64,000 nt of DNA, from positions 543,553-607,552 of the forward strand of contig NZ_JAPPUX010000005.1 of assembly GCF_026712185.1 (NCBI RefSeq), in the 5' to 3' direction. The stretch is from Nocardioides pini. Lineage in GTDB: Bacteria; Actinomycetota; Actinomycetes; Propionibacteriales; Nocardioidaceae. Under the pieces are notes generated by a model that saw only the letters and a list, made by a program, of their open reading frames with translations, did no database searches and was not told the origin of the DNA. Below are positions 45,396 to 54,395 of the stretch, in pieces (within the stretch, counting starts at the first letter, position 1; the number at the start of each line of letters is the position of its first letter). The position numbers were made by a program, and so were the translations under genes.

Positions 45396-47981
45396 TTGAG
45401 CCAGTTCGGTGCCGAGAAGTTCACCACCCGCAGCCGCGAGGTCGTCGAGGCTGCCCAGCTCGCCGCGACCACCGGCGGCAACACCACCACCGAGCCCGTC
45501 CACCTGCTCGTCGCCCTGCTGAAGCAGGAGGACGGCGCCACCCGCAGCCTCGTGCAGAAGGCGGGCGTCGACCCGGCCACCCTGCTGGCCCACGCCGAGC
45601 GCGTCCAGCAGGAGCTGCCCCGCGCGACCGGCTCGACGGTCCAGCAGCCCAGCGCCTCCGCCTCGCTGACCCGCGTCCTCGCGCAGGCGATCGACCTGGC
45701 GGCGTCGATGAAGGACGACTACGTCGCCACCGACCACCTCCTGGTCGCCACCGCCACCGTCGAGTCGAGCGCGCAGAAGGTGCTGACCGACGCGGGTCTC
45801 ACCGCGGCCGGGCTGCGGGAGGCGATCACCGCTGTCCGCGGCAACCGTCGCGTGACCAGCGAGAGCGCCGAGGCGTCGTACGAGTCGCTGGAGAAGTACT
45901 CCGTCGACCTCACGAAGTCGGCCGAGGACGGCCGGCTCGACCCGGTGATCGGCCGCGACGCCGAGATCCGTCGCGTCATCCAGGTGCTGTCGCGGCGCAC
46001 CAAGAACAACCCCGTCCTCATCGGCGAGCCCGGCGTCGGCAAGACCGCGGTCGTCGAGGGCCTCGCCCAGCGGGTCGTCGCCGGCGACGTCCCCGACTCG
46101 CTCAAGGGCCGGCGGGTGCTGGCGCTCGACCTCGCGGCGATGGTCGCGGGCGCGAAGTACCGCGGCGAGTTCGAGGAGCGGCTCAAGGCCGTGCTCGAGG
46201 AGATCAAGGACGCCGGCGGGCAGGTCATCACCTTCATCGACGAGCTCCACACGGTCGTCGGGGCGGGCGCCGGCGGTGACTCCGCCATGGACGCCGGCAA
46301 CATGCTCAAGCCGATGCTCGCCCGCGGTGAGCTGCACATGATCGGCGCGACGACGCTCGACGAGTACCGCGAGCGCATCGAGAAGGACCCCGCCCTCGAG
46401 CGCCGCTTCCAGCAGGTCTTCGTCGGCGAGCCCAGCGTGGAGGACACGATCCAGATCCTGCGCGGCATCCAGGAGAAGTACGAGGCGCACCACGGCGTGC
46501 GCATCACCGACGCGGCGCTGGTCGCCGCCGCCACGCTGTCCGACCGCTACATCACCGGCCGCCAGCTCCCCGACAAGGCGATCGACCTCATCGACGAGGC
46601 CTCCTCGCGCCTGCGGATGGAGCACGAGTCCTCGCCCGAGGAGATCGACCAGCTCCGCCGCCGGGTCGAGCGGCTGAAGATGGAGGAGTTCGCGCTCGCC
46701 AAGGAGACCGACGCCGCGTCGGCCGAGCGTCTCGAGGTGCTGCGCAAGGACCTCGCCGACCGCGAGGAGGAGCTGCGCGGGCTGGAGACCCGGTGGGAGC
46801 GCGAGAAGGACCAGCTGCAGGGCGAGGGCGAGCTGCGCCGCCAGCTCGACCAGCTCAAGATCGAGGCCGAGAAGAAGCTGCGCGAGGGCGACCTCGCCGG
46901 GGCCTCGGAGATCCAGTACGGCCAGATCCCCGCGCTCGAGAAGCAGATCGACGAGGTCGAGAAGGCCGAGGCCGTCGACCTCGAGCCGCTCGTCGGCGAG
47001 GAGGTCGGTGCCGAGCAGATCGCCGACGTCGTCGAGGCCTGGACCGGCATCCCCACCGGCAAGATGCTGCAGGGCGAGACCGCCAAGCTGCTCGAGATGG
47101 AGTCGGTCATCGGCGAGCGGCTGATCGGGCAGCGCGAGGCCGTCACCGCGGTCAGCGACGCCGTACGCCGCTCGCGCGCCGGCATCGCCGACCCCAACCG
47201 GCCGACCGGGTCGTTCCTCTTCCTCGGACCCACCGGTGTCGGCAAGACCGAGCTGGCCAAGGCGCTCGCCGACTTCCTCTTCGACGACGAGCGAGCGATC
47301 GTCCGCATCGACATGAGCGAGTACAGCGAGAAGCACTCGGTCTCGCGTCTCGTCGGTGCGCCCCCCGGCTACGTCGGCTACGACGAGGGCGGGCAGCTGA
47401 CCGAGGCGGTGCGGCGCCGGCCGTACAGCGTCGTGCTGCTCGACGAGGTGGAGAAGGCGCACCCCGAGGTCTTCGACATCCTGCTGCAGGTGCTCGACGA
47501 CGGACGGCTGACCGACGGCCAGGGGCGCACGGTCGACTTCCGCAACACGCTGCTGATCCTCACCTCCAACCTCGGCTCGCACTTCCTGGTCGACCCGATC
47601 CTCGAGCCGGTGGCCAAGAAGGAGTCGGTGATGGGCGTGGTGCGCTCGCACTTCAAGCCCGAGTTCCTCAACCGGCTCGACGAGGTCGTGATGTTCGACG
47701 CGCTGAGCAAGGACGACCTGGCCCACATCGTCGACCTGCAGCTCGCCCTGCTGGAGAAGCGGCTGGCGGTCCGGCGGATCACCATCTCGGTGACCGACGC
47801 GGCCCGCGCCTGGCTGGCCGAGACCGGCTACGACCCGGCGTACGGCGCCCGGCCCCTGCGCCGGCTCATCCAGTCGGCCATCGGCGACCCGCTCGCCCGG
47901 CTGCTGATCGCCGGGGAGGTCACCGACGGTGGCGCCGTCACCGTCGGCGTGGGCGACGACGGGCTGACGCTCTCCTCCTGA
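45396..47981 (+). CDS. clpB: ATP-dependent disaggregase ClpB (Hsp100)
   Basis: 861-residue hexameric AAA+ unfoldase that works with DnaK to dissolve aggregates. The N-domain is followed by AAA-1 (Walker A GEPGVGKT, Lys216; Walker B LAAMVAG.. ITFIDELHTVVG). The coiled-coil M-domain spans about 395-540. AAA-2 has GPTGVGKTELAK (Lys617) and VVLLDEVEKAHPEV, and the sensor tail GARPLRRLIQ is present. The start is a TTG at 45396, 6 bases after CAGGAG; no ATG or GTG in frame fits. A HAIR site upstream puts it under HspR. Confidence 0.97.
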   Translation: MSQFGAEKFTTRSREVVEAAQLAATTGGNTTTEPVHLLVALLKQEDGATRSLVQKAGVDPATLLAHAERVQQELPRATGSTVQQPSASASLTRVLAQAIDLAASMKDDYVATDHLLVATATVESSAQKVLTDAGLTAAGLREAITAVRGNRRVTSESAEASYESLEKYSVDLTKSAEDGRLDPVIGRDAEIRRVIQVLSRRTKNNPVLIGEPGVGKTAVVEGLAQRVVAGDVPDSLKGRRVLALDLAAMVAGAKYRGEFEERLKAVLEEIKDAGGQVITFIDELHTVVGAGAGGDSAMDAGNMLKPMLARGELHMIGATTLDEYRERIEKDPALERRFQQVFVGEPSVEDTIQILRGIQEKYEAHHGVRITDAALVAAATLSDRYITGRQLPDKAIDLIDEASSRLRMEHESSPEEIDQLRRRVERLKMEEFALAKETDAASAERLEVLRKDLADREEELRGLETRWEREKDQLQGEGELRRQLDQLKIEAEKKLREGDLAGASEIQYGQIPALEKQIDEVEKAEAVDLEPLVGEEVGAEQIADVVEAWTGIPTGKMLQGETAKLLEMESVIGERLIGQREAVTAVSDAVRRSRAGIADPNRPTGSFLFLGPTGVGKTELAKALADFLFDDERAIVRIDMSEYSEKHSVSRLVGAPPGYVGYDEGGQLTEAVRRRPYSVVLLDEVEKAHPEVFDILLQVLDDGRLTDGQGRTVDFRNTLLILTSNLGSHFLVDPILEPVAKKESVMGVVRSHFKPEFLNRLDEVVMFDALSKDDLAHIVDLQLALLEKRLAVRRITISVTDAARAWLAETGYDPAYGARPLRRLIQSAIGDPLARLLIAGEVTDGGAVTVGVGDDGLTLSS

Positions 47982-48002
47982 CCGCGGGTCGGCGACCGCC
48001 GC

Positions 48003-48074
48003 TGTAACGCCGGGTTGGTGCGTGTACCCACTGGGATATATCCGGGTGGGTACAGCGGCTAACCCGGCGTTACA
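48003..48074. repeat. Inverted repeat, TAACGCCGGGTT family, copy 2
   Basis: Arms 48003-48031 and 48046-48074 share TGTAACGCCGGGTT and TGTACCCAC with mismatches between, around a 14-base loop. They match the family seen at 11447-11518. This copy lies just after clpB, between convergent genes, where it could act as a terminator. Confidence 0.85.
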
Positions 48075-48105
48075 GCGCGATCAGGCGGGACGATCTGGCG
48101 GGGCG

Positions 48106-48570
48106 TCAGGCGGGAGGCACCGGGCCGTCCCAGTCCCAGTGCGGCATGACCAGGTCGTCGGGGACGTCGTCCTTCGAGCGTCCCCAGGCCTGGAACGGGC
48201 CGGTCGCGGCCCACGTGACGTAGTCGGCGATGGCCTGCCGCACCTCGGGGTCGGCGGGCACGCCGGCCTCGTCGAACGAGTCGACGACGCACTGCACGAA
48301 CCGCGGGCTCGCCTCGACGGCGTAGTCCGCCTCACCCGCGTGCAGCCGCTGCACGTGGGACTCGCTGCCGCGCATCGTGGTGGTGTACGTCGGCGGGCCG
48401 CCGAGCGCCTCGGCCCAGTACGCCGCCAGGCGGTCGGTGTGGTCCGGCTGGTTGTCGGCGTGCGAGAACGGGTGCTGGAGCAGCGGGTCGGCCAGGCAGC
48501 GCTGGTGCGTCGCCTCGGCCAGCCGGACGAAGACGTCCATGCCGCCGGCCGCCTCGTAGATCGTGCTCAC
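48106..48570 (-). CDS. Truncated haemoglobin (group II-like)
   Basis: 154-residue 2-on-2 globin: MSTIYEAAGGMDVFVRLAEA at the start, FSHADNQPDHTDRLAAYWAE in the middle and HVQRLHAGEADYAV with the likely proximal haem ligand His77. It probably binds oxygen or handles nitric oxide. The GTG at 48570 gives the usual short pre-globin N-terminus. Confidence 0.87.
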   Translation of the reverse strand: MSTIYEAAGGMDVFVRLAEATHQRCLADPLLQHPFSHADNQPDHTDRLAAYWAEALGGPPTYTTTMRGSESHVQRLHAGEADYAVEASPRFVQCVVDSFDEAGVPADPEVRQAIADYVTWAATGPFQAWGRSKDDVPDDLVMPHWDWDGPVPPA

Positions 48571-48676
48571 CCGTCGATCGTCGTACGACCGGCGCCGTCC
48601 GTCGAGGCCCCGCGCTTCATCCACGGGTGCGGCCGTTCTCAGCGGCGCCTCAGCCGGTTGCGGGATGCTGGGGTGC

Positions 48677-49510
48677 GTGAGCACGGCGACCGAGGCGACG
48701 AGACCGTGGTGGCGACTCCGCGACACGCCCGTCCCGGGTGGTGTGCCGGACCTGGCCAAGGCGCTGCTGTGGACCGAGCTGGCGATCGTGCTGCTGGTCT
48801 CGCTGGGCCGGAGCGCGGTCTACTCGGTCGTCAGCATCGTCTCGGCGCTGACCGCCCCGGGTCCGCTGTCGTCGCAGGCGGCCAACCTCAACAACTCCCT
48901 CGCCCCGGACCGGCCGTGGCTCGACCTGACCTACCAGCTGCTGCGGGTCGCTTTCGCCCTCGTCCCGGTGGCGCTGGCAGCGTACCTGCTGGTGCGCTCC
49001 GGGAGCAGGCTCAAGGACGTGTGGGCGCGCGACGGTGGCTGGAGCAGCCTCGGCGACTGGGGGCGCGGCGCCCTGCTCGCGGCCGGCGTCGGCTCGGTGG
49101 GCGTGGTGTTCTACCTCGCGACCTTCGCGCTCGGCACCAACCTGACCGTCGTCGCCCAGTCGCTGCCGGGGGAGTGGTGGCGGGTGCCGGTGCTGGTGCT
49201 GGCCGCCGCGCAGAACGCCGTGGTCGAGGAGTTCATCGTCCTCGGCTTCGTGCAGGTGCGGCTGCGCCAGATCGGCTTCGGCGACTCGGCCGCCATCGGC
49301 CTGGCGGCCCTGCTGCGCGGCAGCTACCACCTCTACCAGGGCCTCGGCGGCTTCGTCGGCAACCTCGCGATGGGGCTGCTCTTCGGCTGGCTCTTCCGCC
49401 GCTGGGGGCGGGTGATGCCGTTCGTGGTCGCCCACACGCTGCTCGACGTGGGCGCGTTCGTGGGGTACGCCGTGCTCGCCGGGCGGGTCGACTGGCTGCC
49501 GACCCTGTGA
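48677..49510 (+). CDS. CPBP-family intramembrane metalloprotease
   Basis: 277-residue membrane protein, about 7-8 segments, of the CAAX-protease/bacteriocin-processing (Abi) family. Motif 1 is VVEEFIVLGFVQVRL (Glu-Glu), motif 2 has RGSYHLYQGLGGFVGN and motif 3 is FVVAHTLLDVG. The GTG at 48677 begins MSTATEATRPWW. The substrate is unknown. It is divergent from the haemoglobin gene. Confidence 0.87.
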   Translation: MSTATEATRPWWRLRDTPVPGGVPDLAKALLWTELAIVLLVSLGRSAVYSVVSIVSALTAPGPLSSQAANLNNSLAPDRPWLDLTYQLLRVAFALVPVALAAYLLVRSGSRLKDVWARDGGWSSLGDWGRGALLAAGVGSVGVVFYLATFALGTNLTVVAQSLPGEWWRVPVLVLAAAQNAVVEEFIVLGFVQVRLRQIGFGDSAAIGLAALLRGSYHLYQGLGGFVGNLAMGLLFGWLFRRWGRVMPFVVAHTLLDVGAFVGYAVLAGRVDWLPTL

Positions 49511-49529
49511 CCCGCCCGGCGGCGGGCGG

Positions 49530-51425
49530 TCAGCGCCGGATCTTGACCTGCTTCGAGCTCGCCCGCGCCTTCTCGTAGCCCGACTTCTTGGCCGTGACCC
49601 GGACCGAGATCTTCTTCCCGCGGTCCTTGGCCCGCACGCGGTAGGTCGCCTTCTTCGCTCCCTTGATCTTCTTCCCGTTCTTCAGCCACTGGTAGCGCAC
49701 CGTGACGCTCTTCTTGGCCGGCTTGGGCTTCCAGCCCTTGACCTTGACCGACAGCACGCGGCCGGCGCGCGGCACGCCGCGCAGCTTGGGACGCTTCGTG
49801 CGGAACAGCGCCTTGCCGACGACGACGGACGCGGCCGGAGCGGTCACGGTCGGGTAGTACGGCGCGGACCCGGACACCTGGAGGGTGAGGGTCTTGCCGA
49901 TGTCGCGACGGCCGAGCCTGTAGGTGCTGGCGGTGGCGCCCGGGATCGCAACGCCGTCGAGCAGCCACTGGTAGCCGAGGGTGACGGCCGGGGACCACGG
50001 CGTGGACGTCGCCTCCGCGGTGCCCTTGAAGCGGGGACGGCCGGCGATGGCGACCGCGCCGGGGTAGATCTGCGACTGGCGGTAGCCCGCGACGGTCGCC
50101 ATCTGCTCGGTGATCGCCAACGCGTTGTTGGTGGCCTCGGTGCCCTGGACGCGCCCGTTGTAGGCGATCGCAGGGTTCGAGAAGTAGCCGATGCGGGTGC
50201 AGTTGACCTTGGCGCGGAGGCACTGGTCGTAGTAGGCCATCACCGTGATCGTCTGCGCCGCCACGTCGACGTAGCCGCGGGCGTAGGGCTTGCCCTCGGT
50301 CGGCGGCTGCGACGCGCCGGCGTCGTGGTGGGCGCTCAGGTTGTGCCCGACCTCGTGGGCGAACGCGCGGAACTCGGTGGCGCAGGCAGCGGCGTACACG
50401 ACCGACCAGGCGGCGTACTGCGGGTCGTACTGCGGATCCGTGCCGCCGAGGTAGGCGATGCCGCAGGACGCTCCACCGGGGACGCTGCCCGCCAGCCAGA
50501 GGCTCACCAGGTCGGCGTGGGTCTCCTCGCGCAGGGCGTGGGCCTCGTCGAACACGCCGTCGCCCGGGGTGCCGAGGGCCTTGAGGTTGGTGACCAGGTC
50601 GGAGGACTGCGTCGCCGCGACCTGTCGCGTGCCGACCAGCCGCACCCGGGTGCCCACGCCGGAGGTGGCGAAGGCCTCGTTGGCCTGGGTGATGCCGAGG
50701 GCGAACTGCGCCTCCATCGCGGGCTGTCCCATCTGGGTGACCAGCTGGGCGGGGTAGACGATGGCGATGTCGATGGTGTCGGGCGCGTCGCCGAAGGCGA
50801 TGGGTGCGCGCGCGCCGGTGGTGCCGGTGTTGTCGCGCTGGGCGCGGGGCTCGGCGCTGTGCTCGTGCGAGCCGGTGCGTGACCCGGCCCGCAGGTCGGT
50901 GCTTCCCGGGCGCTCCGGCAGGACGACGTCGTCGCCGCCCGGCGGGTCGCCCGCCTCGTCGACGACGTAGTCGCCCTCGGGCGTCGTGCGCACCTCGTAG
51001 GTGCCGTGCTCGACGGAGGTGACGTTGATGTGGGCGACCCCGCCGACCACGACTCCGGTGACGCTGCCCTTCTCGCCGACGATGCCGCCGGACCACGACG
51101 TGATCCCTCCGGCATCGGTGCGCTGGTCGACGGCTGCGGTGACGGTCGTGTCGTCGAACAGCTCGAGGTCGATCCGGTCGCCGGTGCGTACGGCGTCGAG
51201 CGCGGCCGTGTCGACGGCGACGGCCCGCGATCGCTCGTCGCCGGCGGCCTCGGCGCTCGCGCGGCCCGACGGGGCCGGGCTGAGCAGGTCCACCGGTCGG
51301 CGGTCGTCCTGCGATGCGGTGGCCGTGGTGACGGGCGCCGTGGTGGCGGCGAGTGCGAGGACACACAGTCCGGCGACGCCGACGAGTGTCCTGCTGGTGC
51401 TCCTGGTGGGCACGGTGATGGGCAT
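49530..51425 (-). CDS. Secreted zinc metalloprotease (reprolysin-like) with repeat tail
   Basis: 631-residue extracellular protein. A signal peptide (about residues 1-38, TTAPVTTATASQ) and a propeptide-like region lead to the metalloprotease domain with HEVGHNLSAHHDAG (His357) and a downstream Met-turn VMAYYDQ. After about residue 430, three beta domains of Ig-like/PKD-like type follow (YQWLLDGVAIPGATASTYRL, YQWLKNGKKIKGAKKATYRV). The last ~90 residues are strongly Lys/Arg-rich, suggesting wall or polysaccharide binding. Confidence 0.88.
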   Translation of the reverse strand: MPITVPTRSTSRTLVGVAGLCVLALAATTAPVTTATASQDDRRPVDLLSPAPSGRASAEAAGDERSRAVAVDTAALDAVRTGDRIDLELFDDTTVTAAVDQRTDAGGITSWSGGIVGEKGSVTGVVVGGVAHINVTSVEHGTYEVRTTPEGDYVVDEAGDPPGGDDVVLPERPGSTDLRAGSRTGSHEHSAEPRAQRDNTGTTGARAPIAFGDAPDTIDIAIVYPAQLVTQMGQPAMEAQFALGITQANEAFATSGVGTRVRLVGTRQVAATQSSDLVTNLKALGTPGDGVFDEAHALREETHADLVSLWLAGSVPGGASCGIAYLGGTDPQYDPQYAAWSVVYAAACATEFRAFAHEVGHNLSAHHDAGASQPPTEGKPYARGYVDVAAQTITVMAYYDQCLRAKVNCTRIGYFSNPAIAYNGRVQGTEATNNALAITEQMATVAGYRQSQIYPGAVAIAGRPRFKGTAEATSTPWSPAVTLGYQWLLDGVAIPGATASTYRLGRRDIGKTLTLQVSGSAPYYPTVTAPAASVVVGKALFRTKRPKLRGVPRAGRVLSVKVKGWKPKPAKKSVTVRYQWLKNGKKIKGAKKATYRVRAKDRGKKISVRVTAKKSGYEKARASSKQVKIRR

Positions 51426-51491
51426 GGAGTCCCCCTTCTCTCTCGGACCCCTCTGCCCCGGGTGGCGCCGCCCAAACCCGGACGGGCGCAG

Positions 51492-51929
51492 CTACTCGCC
51501 CGTCTCGACCTCCTCGCGCTGCTGCTCCTCGGCCGGGGCCCGTCGGCGGCGCGACAGCAGGCCGCCCGCCCACAGCGCCCAGAGGACGAGCACGGGCTGG
51601 AAGAAGAGCCGCGTCAGGCGGGCGCGGTCGGTGTCGAGGCCGAATGCGTCGGTGCCCTCGACGTACTGCGCGATGTTGCCGGGGAAGATCGCCACGAAGA
51701 AGGCCGCGAGCAGCGCGCCGACCGTACGGCGGTGCCGCGGCAGCGCGACGAACGCCCCGCCCAGCGCGACCTCCACGACTCCCGAGGCGAGCACGGTGAG
51801 GTCCTCGTCCACCGGGAACCAGTCGGGCACCTGCGCCCGGAACTCCTCACGCTGCGTGGTCAGGTGCAGCACACCTGCGGTCACCATGAAGCCGCCGAGC
51901 ACGACGCGGCCGAGGGTCTGAGCCTTCAT
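51492..51929 (-). CDS. DoxX-like membrane protein
   Basis: 145 residues, four hydrophobic segments: VVLGGFMVTAGVLHLT, LASGVVEVALGGAFVAL, VGALLAAFFVAIFPGNI and LFFQPVLVLWALWAGG. The DoxX/SURF4-type layout is clear. The polar tail RRRRAPAEEQQREEVETGE is cytosolic. It lies 22 bases after the FAD dehydrogenase and may share its transcript. Confidence 0.8.
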   Translation of the reverse strand: MKAQTLGRVVLGGFMVTAGVLHLTTQREEFRAQVPDWFPVDEDLTVLASGVVEVALGGAFVALPRHRRTVGALLAAFFVAIFPGNIAQYVEGTDAFGLDTDRARLTRLFFQPVLVLWALWAGGLLSRRRRAPAEEQQREEVETGE

Positions 51930-51951
51930 GCCTGCAGCCTAGGGCGGGTCC

Positions 51952-53379
51952 CTACGCGGTGGGCGGGACGAGGACGCCGGGGTTCATCAGCCCGGCCGGG
52001 TCCAGCGCCTGCTTGACCGCGCGCATGAGGTCCATCTCCACGTCGGACTTGTACGCCGCCGCTGCCGCCGCCTTGGTGCGCCCGAGCCCGTGCTCGGCGC
52101 TGATCGACCCCGCCGCGCGGGCCACCGACTCGTAGATGGCGGAGGTCAGGTCGGCCGCCGCGGCACGCAGCGCGTCGTCGTCGCTGCGCCCGTCGGCCAG
52201 CGGCGCGTTGAGGTTGTAGTGCAGGTTGCCGTCGCCGACGTGCCCGTAGGTCACCAGGCGCACGCCCGGGCAGACCTCCTGCAGCCGCGGACCGATGGCG
52301 TTCGTCCACTCGGCCAGCCCTGCGATCGGCAGCGTGACGTCGTGCTTCAGGGTGGCGCCCTCGACCTTCTGCACCTCGGAGATGCCCTCGCGCAGGGCCC
52401 ACAGCGCCGAGCGCTGTGCGGGGCTGCCGGCGATCGCCGCATCGGTGGCGCAGTCGGCCTCGACGGCCTCGCCGAGCAGCTGCTCCAGGGTCTCGTCCAG
52501 CCCGGTGTCCGACGCGGAGCCGGCCAGCTCCACGAGGACGTACCAGTCGCTCGGCTCGCCCAGCGGGTCGCTCGCCCCCGGCAGGTGGGCCAGGACGAGG
52601 TCGATGGCCTGCCGGTTGGCGATCTCGAACGTCGAGAGGTGGACGCCGGCGTGCTGCTGCGCGACGCCGAGCAGCGAGACCGCGGCGTCGACGGACGGCA
52701 CCGCGACCCAGGCCGTGGCGTGCCGCGGCGTGGCCGGGAAGAGCCGCAGGACGGCGCCGGTGATGACGCCGAGGGTGCCTTCCGCGCCCACGAAGAGCTG
52801 CGTCAGGTCGTAGCCGGTGTTGTCCTTCCGCAGCCCGCGGAGGCCGTCCCACACCCGTCCGTCGGGCAGCACGACCTCGAGCCCGAGGACCAGCTCGCGG
52901 GTCATGCCGTAGCGCAGCACCGCGGTGCCGCCGGCGTTCGTCGACAGGTTGCCGCCGATCGTGCAGCTGCCCTCGGAGCCCAGTGACATCGGGAACAGCC
53001 GGTCGACCTCCTCGGCCGCCGCCTGCACGTCGGCCAGCACCACGCCCGCGTCGACGGTGACGGTCCCGGCGACGGGGTCCACGTCGCGCACCCGGCGCAT
53101 CCGGCCGAGCGACAGCACGACCTGGCGGCCGGACGCGTCGGGGACGCCACCGCCGACCAGACCGGTGTTGCCGCCCTGCGGCACGACCGCGACACCCGCC
53201 TCGGCGCAGGCCCCGACGACCGCGGCCACCTCGTCCGTCGAGCCGGGCCGCACCACCGCGAGCGCACGGCCGGCGATGGTGCCGGTCCAGTCGACGACGT
53301 ACGCCGCGACGTCGGCGTCCTCGGTCAGGACGTGGTCGGCGCCGATGCTCGTGCGCAGCCGGTCGAGCAGGTCGTCCAT
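51952..53379 (-). CDS. FAD-linked D-2-hydroxyacid dehydrogenase (GlcD/D2HGDH-like)
   Basis: 475-residue flavoenzyme oxidising a D-2-hydroxyacid (D-lactate, glycolate or D-2-hydroxyglutarate). The FAD domain has VVPQGGNTGLVGGGVPD and GNLSTNAGGTAVLRYG, then LRKDNTGYDLTQLFVGAEGT. The C-terminal substrate domain has the metal-site YGHVGDGNLHYN and the signature SAEHGLGRTK. It follows an AEC transporter gene by 27 bases, and a NAD-type hydroxyacid dehydrogenase lies divergently, so a joint role in hydroxyacid use is likely. Confidence 0.9.
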   Translation of the reverse strand: MDDLLDRLRTSIGADHVLTEDADVAAYVVDWTGTIAGRALAVVRPGSTDEVAAVVGACAEAGVAVVPQGGNTGLVGGGVPDASGRQVVLSLGRMRRVRDVDPVAGTVTVDAGVVLADVQAAAEEVDRLFPMSLGSEGSCTIGGNLSTNAGGTAVLRYGMTRELVLGLEVVLPDGRVWDGLRGLRKDNTGYDLTQLFVGAEGTLGVITGAVLRLFPATPRHATAWVAVPSVDAAVSLLGVAQQHAGVHLSTFEIANRQAIDLVLAHLPGASDPLGEPSDWYVLVELAGSASDTGLDETLEQLLGEAVEADCATDAAIAGSPAQRSALWALREGISEVQKVEGATLKHDVTLPIAGLAEWTNAIGPRLQEVCPGVRLVTYGHVGDGNLHYNLNAPLADGRSDDDALRAAAADLTSAIYESVARAAGSISAEHGLGRTKAAAAAAYKSDVEMDLMRAVKQALDPAGLMNPGVLVPPTA

Positions 53380-53406
53380 GGTGGTCCTCCGGTCGGTGGG
53401 GTGGGG

Positions 53407-54318
53407 TCAGCCCAGCAGCACGGCGACGAGCAGCGCGGCTGGCAGCGAGGCGAGGGTGGTGACCAGGATGGTCTCCCGGGCGACATCCTCCCCGACGCGG
53501 TAGCGGGTGGCGTGCAGGAAGATGTTCTGCGCGGTCGGGAGGGCGGCGGTGATGACGACGCCGAGCAGCACGTGGTCGTCGAGGTGGAGAGCCACGCCGA
53601 CCAGCCAGGCGACCACCGGCATGACGGTCATCTTGAGCACCGTCGCGACGACCACCTCACCGTTGTGGCCGGCCCGGCCGATCGGCGGGCTCAGCCTCAG
53701 CGCGGCGCCGTACGACATCAGCATGAGCGGGATGGCCGCACCGGCCAGCATCTCGAGCGGCGACAGCACCGGGGCCGGCAGCTGCCACCCGGTGGTCGCC
53801 AGCACCAGGCCGAGGACGGCGGCGATCGTCAGCGGGTTGGTGACCAGCCGGCGCATCGCGGGGCGCACGCCCTCGCCGCGGCCGGTGATGCGGTCGAGGG
53901 CGATCAGCGCGGCGGGCTGCACGAGCAGCATCTGGACGAGCAGGGTGGGCACGACGACGGTGAGGTCGCCGACGACGTAGGCGGCGATGGCGATGCCGAG
54001 GTTGCCCGCGTTGACGTAGGACGACGACAGCGCACCGATGAGCAGCGAGCCGGTGTCGAGGCGCCAGCGCAGCCGCGCGATGGCGACGTACGCGACGAAG
54101 CAGGTGGCGAGCGAGACGCTCGAGGTGACCAGGTTCGCCGCCGCGGTCTCGAGGTGGACCGTGCTGATCGTCACGACCATGAGGGCGGGGGAGGCGACGA
54201 AGAACGCGATCTCGCCGAGCGTGCGCTGCGAGCGACGGTCGAGGACGCCGACGTGGGCCAGCGCCGCGCCGGCGGCGATGACGACCAGGATGGTCGTGAA
54301 GCCGATTAGCAGGTCCAT
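53407..54318 (-). CDS. AEC-family transporter
   Basis: 303-residue membrane protein with about 9-10 hydrophobic segments in the auxin-efflux-carrier fold (bile-acid:Na+ symporter-like). The internal repeat is seen as SSSYVNAGNLGIAIAAYV and ITAALPTAQNIFLHATRY. It probably moves organic acids, such as malonate, malate or lactate. It is the first gene of the operon with the FAD dehydrogenase and DoxX. Confidence 0.85.
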   Translation of the reverse strand: MDLLIGFTTILVVIAAGAALAHVGVLDRRSQRTLGEIAFFVASPALMVVTISTVHLETAAANLVTSSVSLATCFVAYVAIARLRWRLDTGSLLIGALSSSYVNAGNLGIAIAAYVVGDLTVVVPTLLVQMLLVQPAALIALDRITGRGEGVRPAMRRLVTNPLTIAAVLGLVLATTGWQLPAPVLSPLEMLAGAAIPLMLMSYGAALRLSPPIGRAGHNGEVVVATVLKMTVMPVVAWLVGVALHLDDHVLLGVVITAALPTAQNIFLHATRYRVGEDVARETILVTTLASLPAALLVAVLLG

Positions 54319-54395
54319 GGCGCGCTCCTCCCGGGCATCGTGCGATAGCGAGGTCGTCTTGGACGCGGCGACCGGCGCCCGGCAAGGATGGCGGG

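Noticed and set aside
45384..47726. Open frame of 780 codons on the minus strand opposite clpB
   Set aside because: It is the GC-rich mirror of a certain gene; its composition is dominated by Leu/Gly/Val/Arg/Asp and shows no family motif.
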